Source: Sordariomycetes sp. S80-01Y (Eukaryota; Ascomycota; Sordariomycetes). Taken from it: a stretch of 64,000 nt of DNA. Positions 1-11,368 of the stretch are shown piece by piece. Location: NCBI GenBank assembly GCA_037042185.1, contig JAXQJY010000023.1, forward strand, positions 806,001 to 870,000, written 5' to 3'. Position numbers and translations under genes: made by a program. Under the pieces are notes generated by a model that worked only from the letters and a program-made list of their open reading frames with translations, was not told the origin of the DNA and ran no database searches. Position 1 is the first letter of the stretch. Every line of letters begins with the position of its first letter.

Positions 1-665
1 TTTTTCTTCATAAGTCAGTTGTTCGAAAGAAACTGGGAACCGAGACATTACGAATTTAGGTGGGCTTACGATTGATGTCTCCGTATCTTATGGTCAGTTT
101 AGCTTCGAGCCACGGCAGGACACAGTTTAGTTCAGCAACTCGAGTGCTCCCGCTGTCGCCTTGTTCCACCACTTTATATCGCATCGCAAGGCAGTCGACC
201 ACAACAGCCGCTATCCTCGATCCTTCTGGTCATCACCTACCATGCCTCCCTGGTCTCAGCAGCCTGTTGCCACTTAGTATCTGCTGTCTGTTAAGTTGGC
301 TAGGATGACAGGTACAAAACTCCCCCCAATCACGTTGCACGCATCGCCTTGATGGTAATTTGCGGGAACCAATGTTTCTATACACCATTGAAGGATGCAA
401 GGTCAGAGTTATAGGTGGTTCTCGGAAGACGTCTCTTCGTTCCTCTTCAATGATGTCGTTCAGGTGGGGAAAGCCGCATACCGTTGCGTTCAGCTGAGGT
501 CACGGCTTACAGAACACCCCACCTGTGGCAACCGAGTGGGATGACCATTTAAACACCAGCACTCGCTCATCCAAACTTCAACCTCTGTCTTCTCTCACTA
601 TCACCTTCAAACCGCTACGAGACAGACTAGGAAACAATCAATCCTCATTAAAACGCCCGATCAAG
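1..665. other. Left-edge intergenic region and leader of the GST gene
   Basis: No supportable gene is seen. The frame of the downstream glutathione S-transferase stays open back to about 525 but has no ATG there, so this looks like an untranslated leader. The last 100 bases are C/T-rich, as is common in front of fungal starts. Confidence 0.5.
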
Positions 666-1507
666 ATGCCTGAGCCTGAGAGCAAGCGAGCGAAGACGGA
701 CAGCCCCGCCTATGAGCTCATCTACTGGCCTGGTCTGCCCGGCCGTGGCGAGTTCGTTCGCCTCGTCTTCGAAGCTACAGGAACGCCATATGCCGATCGC
801 AGCCAGGACAGAAGCCCCAAGGAGGCAGCCGAGCTTGTCATGAGCTACAACAACGATGATTCCATCCCTGGCCCTGCCAACCCACCAGTGCTGGCGCCTC
901 CAGTTCTCCGTCACGGCGACCTGGTTCTTCACCAAACACCCAACATTCTGCAGTACCTGGCTACGAGACTCGGTCTTGCATCTAAAGAGGGAAATGAGGT
1001 CTTTCATCTCAACCAGATTGCCTTGACATTGATGGATGGGTTTGTAGCCGAAATCCACGACACCCATCACCCAGTTGCGGTGGAGCTCGCCTACGAGGAT
1101 CAGAAACCTGAGGCCAAAAAGAGGGCAGACAACTTCAAGAAGTCCCGGCTTCCCAAGTTCCTCGGCTATGCGGAGCGTGTGATTGCTTCCAAGGCAAGCG
1201 GTGAAGGTCCCTGGATGTATGGCGGCAAGATGACCTACGTCGATCTCGTGCTGTTCCAGGTGAGTCACTCTGTAATGCTTGCCAGCATCTTCACCAATCC
1301 TGACGAATACAGACTGTGGACGGGACATCTTTTGCCTTCCCAAAGACAATGGAGAAGCTCAAGAAGTCGGGCGACTACGACAACGTCTTCAAGCTCTACG
1401 ATGCTGTCAAAGAGGTCCCAAACATCAAAGATTACCTTGCCAGCGAGAGGAGGCAGAAGTATGGCAACGGTATTTGGAGGCACTACCCCGAGTTTGAGGA
1501 AGCGTAA
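666..1507 (+). CDS. Glutathione S-transferase
   Basis: Two exons, 666..1259 and 1313..1507, with a 53-bp GTGAGT..CAG intron, encode 262 residues. The N-terminal thioredoxin-like domain (about residues 14-95) begins with YELIYWPGLPGRGEFVRL, the Tyr-containing strand and Arg-Gly-Glu helix typical of sigma/alpha-type glutathione S-transferases. It also has the NILQYLATRLGL segment that precedes the C-terminal helical domain. The helical domain continues across the intron (TYVDLVLFQ joined to TVDGTSFAFPKTMEKL). The enzyme should conjugate glutathione to electrophiles in the cytosol. A short basic stretch (SKRAKTD) follows the start. The ATG at 666 is the first in the open frame; the frame is open further upstream but without ATG. 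GST family is clear; exact class and substrate are not. Confidence 0.9.
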
Positions 1508-2561
1508 GCGAGTAAGATCATTAAACTCAATAAAAGCATCTCATCCATCCCATCTGCGTTGCCCGATTTGGAATCCTTCCTCATTGGGAGTACCAAGCTT
1601 GACTGTGCGAGGTGCTAATCGAGTTACCTCTATGGGACCAAAACATATTTTCCCAGGCTTGTGGACTCACCTTGATGCGCCCAGAGAGCCTGAACATGCG
1701 AAGGAGAAAATGACGGATGGTCCGCGCAAGAGGCATGACGATGAATAAGATGATACACAGATGCCGAGCAGCTGTTTGCCGGAGACAAGGGGTGATATTG
1801 AACAGAGCAGAAGGTGTACCAGCAGTTTTACCGAAAAGAAGCCAGCTTAACGTTCAGTCGTCGGGCAAACGACTGAAAGAACGAAAAAGACCGTAGAATC
1901 CATATTTCCTCAGCGTCCCTGACTTCCGCTTTTTGCCAATAAGTACATCGCGAACCTCTAGCCACATCCGCGAGCTGCAAGACCTCACCATTGTCCTTCA
2001 CTGTGACACGAATAAAGCAACAGTCTAAGTTAAGGAAAACCAGAAGGCAAACTGCAGCACCAGACGCCAGTCAAGACAGGAATGCACTGCTGCAGTGATG
2101 CGAGGGCTGTAGATCCTGGAAGGAAGAGACAAATGTTTTGCTTCGCTTCCCCATGTGCAAATCTGAAGGGGATAGTACCCGCTGTTTTTATTATTCCTCA
2201 CTGTTTCTTACATTTACTTCTGTTCTAGTCCTAGGCAGAACTAGCTGTATTCCTGCGGCGAGCCAAACATCTTCACGGAGCTACCCAACGACGCGACCTT
2301 AAATCGTCACTCGACTATAAATGGGAGAGTGAACGTCAAAATTGATGTTGTCAATCAGTGGATAATTTCCACTGTTGTTCGTCACTCGTTCTCAAGGTGG
2401 GACGGGACTGTACCGAAGGTGAATGGCGCCTCTGCCGTAGCCCCTTTACCCCTATCCAACTTCTCACCTTGACTTTCTCTTCTGTCATTTTCAACCACTC
2501 CTATGCAACATCAAATTTTGAGTTATACAGCTATCTATCTGGATTGTGCCTATAGGAAAAG
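1508..2561. other. Intergenic region
   Basis: Holds no convincing ORF on either strand. A TATAAAT box lies at 2316..2322, about 240 bp before the ankyrin gene start, on the same strand. Nothing else is recognised. Confidence 0.4.
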
Positions 2562-3372
2562 ATGGCACCGACAATCCAGCGCAGCGAGATCGAAGCCTTG
2601 GTCTACAACTCTAAGCGCGGGGATGCCGATGCTCTCCTTGACATCGCGAGGACCATCGCCACTCGAGAGAAGCATACAGTCATGGCTGTTCTTGCTTTGG
2701 CGCGTGACAGCACAAACCGCAACCGAGGCCTTGGTCACTACATCGCCGAGTATGGCAACCACAGTGAGTTCCCCACCCTCGTCCCATGGTTCTGTGGCCC
2801 GTGTCGCCGCTGCCAACGCGCTGTTCGTGGCTGCTTCTGACCTACCAACAGACATTCTCAATCGCCTTCACAGCGAAGAAGCCCCGCCTTAAGAACTAAG
2901 TCTGCTTCGGCTGCTCTGTAATGCTAGAGACAGCCTCAACAACACGCCGTTGCACGAAGCTTCGCGCCACGGAAACCGTGAGGTCGTCGTATTTCTCTGC
3001 AACGAGACAAAGGGGGGTTCCAACGTCGGCAGCTAGAACCAGCTACATCAGACTCCCCTTCACCTCGCCGTAAAAAATGACCACCGTCATGTCATCTTCT
3101 TCCTGGCACGCCACAACGCAGATGTCAATTTTCCAACCTTCGGTGAGGATCGCCCTCTTCACGTTGCCGCGAGGCTGGGATACTATGGAGCCTGTCAACA
3201 GCTTTTGGGTTTAGAGGCGGATCCGCTTCGCCGGAACAGTGCCGGGTTGCTGCCGAGCGAGTGTGCGAGACACTGTGGCCATCGTCGTGTGGTTACGTTT
3301 CTGGTGGATGCAGAGGAGCGCGCTTTGGACGAGCTCTACGAAATGGAACGACGAGCTCTTCGCAGGCGGTGA
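2562..3372 (+). pseudogene. Ankyrin-repeat protein gene, interrupted by two in-frame stops
   Basis: Exon 1 (2562..2763) joins across a GTGAGT..CAG intron (2764..2851) to a frame that encodes ankyrin repeats down to a TGA at 3370. Repeat signatures in that single frame include NTPLHEASRHGNREVVVFL, QTPLHLAVKNDHRHVIFFL and RPLHVAARLGYYGACQQLL, followed by a charged tail (EERALDELYEMERRALRRR). The frame is interrupted by TAA at 2890..2892 and TAG at 3034..3036, with coding-like sequence on both sides. Read literally, translation would stop after about 80 residues. Both stops differ from a glutamine codon (CAA, CAG) by a C-to-T change in a CpA context, which is what repeat-induced point mutation favours. 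The first part (residues 1-67) resembles the helical start of small cytosolic ankyrin proteins. I read it as a recently inactivated gene. Sequencing error is possible, but two stops without a frameshift argue for real change. Confidence 0.7.
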
Positions 3373-3879
3373 GTTCGAAGGCAGTATTTGCGCCATGCCT
3401 GTGCTATATGAGGATATTTGACGTTAAGTTAGATGTATTTGGCATTGGAGTAGTTGCTTGGTTTCGAGAGAAGGGCGTGAAGCGATCGTAGAAGCCAAGT
3501 ACATGAGAGGTAGCGACGAGAAGCAGAGGGACACGGTTGTTCCTAGAGTACAGCGAGCGACACCGTAAAAGCAAATAAAGGACGAGATACTTGGCCGGAC
3601 TGAATACTTGGTCTGTTGAGCGAATGCGTGTATTCTGTTGGGAAGTGAAATCAGCAAGAAGAACAGGATGTTTCTCCGACAATCACATCACGACGCAACA
3701 TGGATGTCAGCCTTGGGTTCCCTTCAAGTAATAATTTGAATGCAAAGGAAGGTCGACAACCTAAGACAACACTTCAAGAACAGTCAATGTGACTAGGCAA
3801 TGTTATCATTCGAGACAAGCTTCTTCCATGCTATAATCTGTGTCTCGAACCGGACACTGATGAACGCGTGCCGCCACGC
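3373..3879. other. Intergenic region between ankyrin pseudogene and fluoride exporter
   Basis: This is a convergent interval holding the 3' ends of two genes. Short ORFs exist on both strands but none shows a family motif. Nothing is recognised. Confidence 0.4.
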
Positions 3880-5211
3880 TCATGTTGAGCAGAGCAGCGA
3901 ACTAAAGCCATCTGTCCACCTCAAACCCCCCATGATCGCAATCATCAGCGCCAACGCAGTAACTACACTGGTGGTGCCGTACACGTAAGCATGTTTCCTC
4001 CTCAGGCTGCTCAATTCAGCGACCCAGGTACTGATCGTAGTCAAGCACCCGCAAAATCCATCCTCAATGCCCTGCAAAACCTGGCATCCCACGACGCCGC
4101 CGAGCGGGACGTGGGCAATATCATAACACATGCCTAAGACGGCCGTGCCGAAGATGTTGGCTGCAAATGTGCCGATGGGGAAGGACGCTACCTTGCCGTT
4201 GAGGTGGATCGATAGGTAAAAGCGTAGCAGGCAGCCCAGCGGCGCAAAGACGAGCGCGAAGACGATGCGCCCGCGCCAGAAATCGTGCGGAGGGAAGACC
4301 GAGAGGAGAACGGCGCCCAGCCAGCACCCCCAGCCCAGCACAACCACCAGAGGATCTAGGACGCGGCGCGTGGTAGGATAACGGAGGGATGCTGCAAAAC
4401 GCTCGGAAGCAAGGGCAAGATGTGCCCCCAGGAAAAGCGCTGAGAGAGAGAGACAAACTGTGACGAGAATCACGGCCAGCAGCGCCATGAACGAGTAGCC
4501 ACCGTTGCGACCGGTGGGGGAGGAGATACCTGGAGTTGCGAGGCTGTCAGACATGGCGAGGAAAGAATCCGAGATGAAGCTGGAGAAGCTTGTAAAACTC
4601 CCGCAAAAGCCCGTCGCCAACCCGATGTACAGAGGGATCGTCTTCTTAACAGTCATGGCTGCCTTTTTGGCATCGGCCAACTTAGCTTCCCAGTCTGCGT
4701 CCTGCTCCTCATCCGACCGCTTCGACAGCGCACTTCCAGGCATCGCGTCGCTAAAAAGCTTTCGGTCCTCTATCAAGAAGCCCATGATGAGACTGCCGCC
4801 GAAATTGGCCCACAGGACGCTGAAGGTGACGGGTGCGCCGGGGTAGGTCGTCAAGGCCTTCAGCCCGACCCTGGCGAGGGTGCCGAGGATGGCGAAGAAG
4901 ATGAGGTAGGAGATTGTGTAAAACTCCACGAGGAGCTTCGATACTCGCGACTTCTTAGCCTGCGACCCTCCTTCGGGCTCTGGCGCAAGGATGCCAGCCG
5001 GGGCGACTTCGCCGCGTCGTCGCGTCTGCTCTAGGCTGTGCCCTCGTCTGTCCCAGTCGCTCGTTTCGTCGACTGGGCTGGTCGCAGCCACTTCGTCGAG
5101 ATTCGCATAGTCGTCTGGCATGGCGTAGTCCGACATCCTCGTGGGCTGTGGCTCGATGTTCTGCCCGTCCGGCGCATCGGCGCGTCCGGGTTGAGACGCG
5201 TTGGTCGCCAT
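3880..5211 (-). CDS. FEX: Fluoride exporter, two-domain FEX/CrcB type
   Basis: One exon of 443 residues. A hydrophilic N-terminal tail of about 100 residues precedes two CrcB-type membrane repeats, the eukaryotic FEX layout in which both halves of the bacterial dimer sit in one chain. Repeat 1 has WANFGGSLIMGFLIE and the channel motif GFCGSFTSFSSF. Repeat 2 has GTFAANIFGTAVLGM and GIEDGFCGCLTTISTW. About nine hydrophobic segments are visible. The family exports fluoride at the plasma membrane and gives fluoride resistance. In the second repeat the usual T/S-F-S pattern is changed to CLTTIST, in line with the known loss of symmetry between the two pores. The start at 5211 is the first ATG; an ATG 25 codons in would trim only the disordered tail. 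Family assignment is secure. Confidence 0.93.
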   Translation of the reverse strand: MATNASQPGRADAPDGQNIEPQPTRMSDYAMPDDYANLDEVAATSPVDETSDWDRRGHSLEQTRRRGEVAPAGILAPEPEGGSQAKKSRVSKLLVEFYTISYLIFFAILGTLARVGLKALTTYPGAPVTFSVLWANFGGSLIMGFLIEDRKLFSDAMPGSALSKRSDEEQDADWEAKLADAKKAAMTVKKTIPLYIGLATGFCGSFTSFSSFISDSFLAMSDSLATPGISSPTGRNGGYSFMALLAVILVTVCLSLSALFLGAHLALASERFAASLRYPTTRRVLDPLVVVLGWGCWLGAVLLSVFPPHDFWRGRIVFALVFAPLGCLLRFYLSIHLNGKVASFPIGTFAANIFGTAVLGMCYDIAHVPLGGVVGCQVLQGIEDGFCGCLTTISTWVAELSSLRRKHAYVYGTTSVVTALALMIAIMGGLRWTDGFSSLLCST

Positions 5212-6308
5212 GTCGACGAGGTGTGGGTTTACTTTTGTGATGCCCTCGCGCCCGCCTTCTCATGTCATGGAGCGCCGGGTTGCGAATTGCCCATAGTTGA
5301 TGAGAGGCGAGTGATTGGGGGGCTCGACAAATTTTTGTTGATGACGGTCCAAAGGCATCCAAGTCGGTTATGACGGCATTGGCATAGCGCTGCCGGTGGC
5401 TTTCTGTAGTGGTGTCTCAGAGCCGATTGGCAGAGCAAGTTCCACTGCAATTGAGGGAGCAAAGAATCTAAAGTGCTCGATAGTAAGGCCATCTTGGATC
5501 TTCATATATTAATGCGACTTCAATAGACTGAGATGATGCTGTCTGAAACCAGTATACCTGCTTCCACCTCATGCGCTTGCATGTTGCTGGAAGCACGAAT
5601 CTGCTTCACTGGGTCTAAACGAAATCTGTATGACACTATGCTGGGATCGTCTGGGTAGCAGACATTGCGCTTGCACATCCACTTGTAACCCACCCAGACT
5701 GATTGTTTCTTATTGAAGATCTTTCCTATTAGAACACCATTTTGTCTCGGGCTTCTCATGGTAGTTATGACTTCATCCAGTGATCCTGCCTCTCTGCACA
5801 CAAGGATCATCCGCTAACAAAGGCGTCTGAAGTTGCCATGAGCGGGTTTGGCTGGCGTCACCCGTGGCAACTATAGGCTCGGCTCAGCTTCTGCATTCTT
5901 GCTAGCGCGAACCGCTATGAGTTTGTTTTAGGCACGGTCGAAGTATCGGGCGTTGCGCCGCACGCGGAGAACTGAGCTGCGCCGCATACACTAGAACTGG
6001 GCCGCAGAGAACAGGGCTTCCGCAAGCTCATCTTTTCCTCTTCGCGGTTTCGCCGACCGCATCTAGGCGGACGAACCGAAAAGCATCGATTATGGTTGCA
6101 ATATGACGTCCTTGCATGGTTTTGTTTCTTGAAGGTTAGGTGGCGTGAGCGGTTCATGTAGAGAACTCAACATGTATAAGAAGGCCTTTGGATTCCCGCT
6201 CGACCTTCAACTTGCTCAAGCACATCAGCAAGATAATTCAGATCATCGCAGTCTCAAAAAATAGTTCTTCAGTCAATTACGCCTATTCATCAAGCCCCCT
6301 GCATCAAC
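5212..6308. other. Intergenic region containing a possible transposon fossil
   Basis: About 1.1 kb between the divergent FEX gene and the small secreted protein gene. Apart from the copia-like stretch listed separately (5520..5810), no gene is seen. The last 100 bases are leader-like, ending in TCATCAAGCCCCCTGCATCA just before the ATG at 6309. Confidence 0.4.
5520..5810 (-). mobile_element. Possible fossil of a Ty1/copia reverse transcriptase (fragment)
   Basis: A short stretch reads as protein resembling the start of the Ty1/copia reverse transcriptase region: a YKWMCKRN segment followed by SIVSYRFRL, close to the family pattern KWVyKiKrn...YKARLv. Only this piece is seen. No terminal repeats, integrase or RNase H could be found nearby, so the element is broken and highly reduced. 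The resemblance is short and could be chance. Confidence 0.3.
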
Positions 6309-6883
6309 ATGAAGTCTATCTCAGTCGCGGCTCTGTTTGCCCTTGTCCCGGCAGCCCTAGCTAACTTCGACATTTACTACAAGTTGAGCGGAGGCAACGG
6401 TATCGGTGCCAACATTAGGAGCTTCGGCTTTTTCAACGGCGAACCGTCTTGCGATGAAGCCGGGGACAGCACCATTTGGCCCGAGGAAAGCGACCTTAGC
6501 AGCGATTTCGGTGTGCGCTGCAAGGCCGACGGCGACAGCAAGGCGTGCTACGGCAGTGCGTCTCCTTCCGGTATCGAGGAATTTGAGATAAGAATCAACG
6601 AGGACGGTTATCACTGGAGTAAGTGACCATCTCTCCCTCTGGCGTGAAAGAAGAGGAGGCATTGAGTTGAACCTTTGCTGACCATCCCGCAGCCATTTAC
6701 AGAAACAGAGACTGGGGATTGTTTGACACTGATGACAACAAGATCGGTGACTGCTATCCATATCCCAACCATGAATACGACTGCAGCGTGGCGTTGGGTC
6801 AGATCCGAGGTACGCGCATCGTCCGGTGCGAGACGTCGATCACGGCTACCGACATTAAGGAGAACGAGGGCTGGGGCGACTAA
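6309..6883 (+). CDS. Small secreted cysteine-containing protein, effector-like
   Basis: Two exons (6309..6618 and 6693..6883) with a 74-bp GTAAGT..GCAG intron encode 166 residues. A clean signal peptide (MKSISVAALFALVPAALA, cleavage near residue 18-19) is followed by an acidic, glycine- and aspartate-rich mature chain with six cysteines, enough for three disulfides. Aromatic pairs (FDIYYKLSGG, YHWTIYRNRDWGLFD) suggest a compact beta fold. No catalytic family was recognised. Its size, signal peptide and even cysteine count fit a secreted effector-like or surface protein. The intron phase joins cleanly (codon split 1/2). The function is not claimed. Confidence 0.8.
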
Positions 6884-7473
6884 ATCTAGTATGAAGGCAC
6901 AAGTATTTCCGTCAACTCTATGAGATTCATGACCTTTGCGGCTTACTTGCACTCATGTAATATGTTTTGAGGCTGCTAGTACGGGGCAACTGACGTGAGG
7001 TCGTCTAGATGGTTAGCGGACCGACGGAGCTAGTGAGATACTATAAAGAGTACAAGCTTCAGAGATTGAGAAATGATCTATCAGCGACCTCATCAAAGGC
7101 TTATGAAAGTATCAATTTGTAGCTCTCCAAAGATTTAGCAAGGTACGCTTAGGTAGTTGAATGGACACACCTCTGGTGCACCCCCGGCGACGGCCCCTGA
7201 TGTGCGCCAAGGCCGCCTAGGTACTAGCGCAGTGGTGCCAGTGCTCATCGGCGCCCTCCGTCGTCCCTTATCTTATCTCCCCGCATCCGCCCCTCCATAG
7301 CTCCAACCTCCAACCCGACCTCCCTCCTTTGTACCAGCTTATCACACCCTCTTCGACTTACTTTTACCCTCTAAATTCCTTCTTCCTCTCTTCTAACTTC
7401 TTATATCTATCCTCTGGGTCTTTCCCGCCCTCCGAATTTCTCTAGAACTCGGGTCTTCACCTAGACCGACATC
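6884..7473. other. Promoter and leader of the UPRT gene
   Basis: Positions about 7240-7450 form a long pyrimidine-rich tract on the plus strand, a common core-promoter or 5' leader feature of strongly expressed fungal genes. It ends at the ATG at 7474. No ORF is supported. Confidence 0.45.
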
Positions 7474-8232
7474 ATGGCCCCTCTCCCCTCCAACGTCCAC
7501 GTCTCCCAACACCCGTCCCTCCTCGCCAAGCTCTCACAGCTCCGCTCCCAGAGCTCTTCCGCGAGGGATGTAAAGAACCTCATCCACGAAATATCCCTCA
7601 TTCTCTCCACGGAGGCGCTCTCCACGGCGTTGAAACCGGCCAAGGGGGCAACGGCCAAGACACCATTGGGATTTGAGTACACAACCAGCACGGTCGAGCC
7701 CGAGACGATATGCATCGTGCCGATCCTGAGATCTGGGTTGGGGATGGTTGAAGGTACGTTGCCCTTCCATCGCAGAACGGCGAGGATAATGTGAAATTTG
7801 TGAGCAGTGTGCTGATAAACAACAGCTGTCCAGACCATGCTACCAGGCCCGGTTCCAGTCCACCATCTGGGCATGTACCGCGAACCGACAACCCTTGATC
7901 CAGTCGAGTACTACAACAACCTACCGCACCATATTCCTTCAGAGAACTCCTCGGACCCAACCTCGGCGTTGGCCATCATCGTCGACCCCGTCATCGCCAC
8001 GGGCGGGACCTGCGCCGCCGCCGTTTCCACCCTCCGCGAATGGGGCGCCAAGCGCATTCTGGTGCTGTCAGTCTGCGGCGCGGAGGACGGAGTGAGAAAA
8101 GCTGCGGCAGAGTGGCCTGAAGGCAGCGAGGTTTGGCTTGCCGGAGTGGACGAGGAGCTGACCAAGGAGGGCATGTTGAAGCCTGGGCTGGGAGACATTG
8201 GTGATCGGCTGTTCTTGACTATTGGGAAGTGA
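7474..8232 (+). CDS. FUR1: Uracil phosphoribosyltransferase
   Basis: Two exons (7474..7753 and 7826..8232) encode 228 residues. The intron runs from GTACGT to CAG with codon split 1/2. The protein has ICIVPILRSGLGM (conserved uracil phosphoribosyltransferase segment), MYREPTTLDPVEYYNNLP and the PRPP-binding loop IVDPVIATGGTCAAAV. It ends GDIGDRLFLTIGK, close to the family terminus (GDxGDRLFGT). The enzyme makes UMP from uracil and PRPP in pyrimidine salvage and is the activating step for fluoropyrimidines. Length matches the family. The PRPP loop has TGGT where many members have TGGS. The gene converges on DNA ligase IV, with stops 128 bp apart. Confidence 0.93.
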
Positions 8233-8359
8233 TCCAAAGTCATCAAGGTCTTTCCTGAATCGGGCACGGCGGCTACGAAGAGACGGTCTGTAGAGGTTCT
8301 AGCATGTTCTGGAGTTAATAGTGATTATCATTCCTCTATTCTGGTATGGGGTATTTCTT

Positions 8360-11300
8360 TCACTGGATGGCGTACGGCTCCTCGTCGATCGCCGTCTTTT
8401 CTTCCCAGCAATCCCGCACCCAGTCTTGCTGCACAAGCCTCGGCAGTCGTGGCCGGGTAGCCAGTTCTCTCCGAACTTCAGCAGCGACCTCTCCAGCCTT
8501 CATTGGGTCTTCGCCCACCAGCACGAAGTGCGTAATCGTCGTATCTTCCATGCCTTCGGCCAATGTACCGCCTGCATACCGCACATAATTCCGCAATCTT
8601 CCCAGTGACGCCTCGTCTCTGGCTTCGACGGCTTGTAAATGTACCACGCAACACTGGAAGATCATGCTCCTCATGTCTTGCAATCCCTTACCCCTTTCTT
8701 CAAGCTCTTCAAGGAAGCTGCCCTTGTGGAAGGATTCACCGTCCTCAATCTTGGGCATGCCGGCCATTATGTCTTTTAGCTCGTCCACGCTGACATCCCG
8801 GGCGTAGCTATCTCCAAATTGATCAACGTTAGCCTCCACTGCGTCTTGCAGCGCCTCCGTGGCGTGAAACAAGTGGCATCTTTCATAAGGCAACGGTATG
8901 CTCGCGACACTGATGTTCAAACAATCTTGGATCCACCTCGGTCGAATGATGTCCACATCCCCACCTTTGATTAGGCTTGCAACCTTGACGACCTTCTTGT
9001 CGGCGATTAGAACCATGTTCGTGCCCGGCGCGGCTCGCTGCGAGATACTGCCGCCGTTTTCCTTGATGAGAGACTCGAGTTGCGTTTTCGTCTTCTTGAA
9101 CGGCTTCTGACTCTCTGAAAGCACACAGAATTCAAGGCCTTCGAATATCTTGCTCTTGTCGCCCGCAAATACAGGCGCCGAATCTGCGCCCGCGATGACA
9201 AGCTCTCTCTTCAGGCGCTTTGTGCTTTTCTTCCTCCTGTTCTCGAGCGTCATTGCCTTTTCTTTTGACTCTGCGTCGACCCTCCTTCTCAGGTCCTCAA
9301 ACTCCTCCAGTGTCAGCGCAGAGTCCCAAGTTCGATCTCGCCGCAGCCGTCTCAGCCGCGGGAAACGCAGAGTGATGCCTCTAGCGAACTGGTCGCTGGC
9401 TCCTATGCTTGCCGCTTTGACGCTCACAACGAAAGAGTCCTTCGGTCTGATCCAGACATCCGGTCTCTCATACTGCTTCGCCTCTCCGCCGCCGAGTTCA
9501 ATGTACTTGCTCGGTGGGTTTTTGGGGTCCCAGTCCATCCATTTTCCGTCTGTACGATGACGAATTTCAGCATAGTCTTCCGCTTTGAAGCCTCCGCCCA
9601 CTTTGAAGAAGCTGAAGCATTTCTCCGGATCTGCGCCGGCGCGGATGTGATTTGCCGAGACGCGAAGACCACAGAGGAAGGAAGAGAGAGTACCACCCCG
9701 TCTACCGGAGCCGTAGTAAGCGCCAACTACAAGGCAGTCGAGGGACTCGCCGAACTCATCCATATACTCTGGCTTAACCTTGAGCCAGTCGTCGTTGCGG
9801 CTGTTGAGACGGTACATGGATCTTGGATTCTTGAGTACCAGGCCTTCTGAAGCGTTGGCGACAACATGGCGGAGAAGCGGTTCGATGGCGTCTGGTCCAG
9901 TCGCGCTAGTGTACGTATGGACTTCGAGTCTTCGGTGTACAGGCTTGATCACCTTCTCGAGGGCGCTGTGGCGGTCGCGGAGCGTGTACTGTGTGAGCTG
10001 CTTGTCGTTCAGGTAGAGAATATCGAAAACACGAAAAAGCGGCCGATGGCCTGCTGCGTCCGAGTTGGACTTGTTGGCTTGTTCGGCAATGGCGGCTGTT
10101 TTGAGGGTGCCAAACGGAACGATCTTGTCGGTGTCCATATCCCATTCGATCATTTCGCCGTCGAGGATGAGGTTGCGAACACCCGTGGCGAAAGCGCTCT
10201 TTAAATGCCGTGTCAGTGCCGCGTTGTCGTCTTCCAGCCCGTTGCCGTAAAGGTAAGTGTACTCCTTCGCCTTTCTTGACCAAAATGCGAATCGGAAGCC
10301 GCCCGGGTTCTCGGCGTCTTCGATCATGTGCATCTGCATCCGCTCGCCATCCAACTTCTCCTCAATCCAATACTCCTGGTCCTCCTCTGTCGGTCGCATC
10401 AACTCTGTCATTTTTTGGAAGGAAGTGCTCTGCTGAAACTGCGCAAGCTGTGGCTGGAAGCACTGCATCAGCGCTATGCCCGTCTCTTCCTGCTCCAGGC
10501 GTATCTCAGGATTCCACAGCTCCCAGCAAACCCGCCGAAGACTTGAGGAGACGCTGAAGAGCGATTCGCCATCGGGATGCCAGAGGTCAAGGAAAGTGCG
10601 TTCTGTGGCGCCGACTTTCATTTGCTTGAGGATGACGCGGATGATCCACATGAGCTCTTCAGCGTTCATGCGGTTGTAGAACACCTCGAAGATACTCAGA
10701 TTCTCTTTTTCACCGGATGACGCAGCCAGCTTGTCAAGCTGCTCATTGACCTCGGCAATCGTCATGTCCCCAGGCTCTGTCCTCATCGGCCTCTTGCTGA
10801 TGACCTCGAAACACCTCCCCGCGAAATCACCGGCTAGCCGACTCGCCGTAGTCTGGCCCGGCAACTTCCAGTGCAACAGATTGTACCCATCCTCGCTGTT
10901 CTTGTCAATCTTCATCAACTTTACCAAGAGCTTCCCGATAGCATTCTCCTTAAGCCCATAGACACCTCGATCACGGTCCTTGTCGGGTAGGATGAGGCGG
11001 AGGGCAGGGTAAAAGTCATTCCCAACTTCTTTGCGCCAGCGCGTGATGAAGCGTTCAATAATGTGGCGCCGTTGCTCGTGAGGAGAAAGTTTAGAGCCAT
11101 GGGGCCCAGCTTTGCGTCCGGTCGGGAAATTTGACGGTTGCTTTTTGTTTTCATTCAGGGGGTTGAAGAGCGATTGGTAGAGGTCGGCGAAGGCAAGGGT
11201 CTTGGAGTGATTTCGAGGACGGTCCGGGTACCTAGGCGGTCAATACACAGCCGAACATCGCCTCAAGGTCGCTCACTTCTCCTGGATCTCATCCCGAGTC

Positions 11301-11368
11301 ATCCCTACGGTACCGTACTGGATTTTGTCCTCCTTCTCAGCCTCGCGGCTAATCGCTCGTTCACTCAT
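8360..11368 (-). CDS. LIG4: DNA ligase IV
   Basis: Two exons on the minus strand: 11277..11368 (start) and 8360..11231, separated by a 45-bp intron (GTGAGC..CTAG). They encode 987 residues. The small first exon ends in DEIQE and the split Lys codon restores KYPDRPRNHSKTL, the conserved fungal N-terminus. The catalytic motif I, EEKLDGERM, puts the adenylated lysine near residue 323. The nucleotidyltransferase and OB domains run to about residue 690. Two C-terminal BRCT domains follow (starting near SKIFEGLEFCVLSE and near GSFLEELEERGKGLQDM), the arrangement that binds XRCC4/Lif1 in non-homologous end joining. The product seals double-strand breaks in the nucleus. It is divergent from the oxysterol-binding protein gene. 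Confidence 0.95.
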
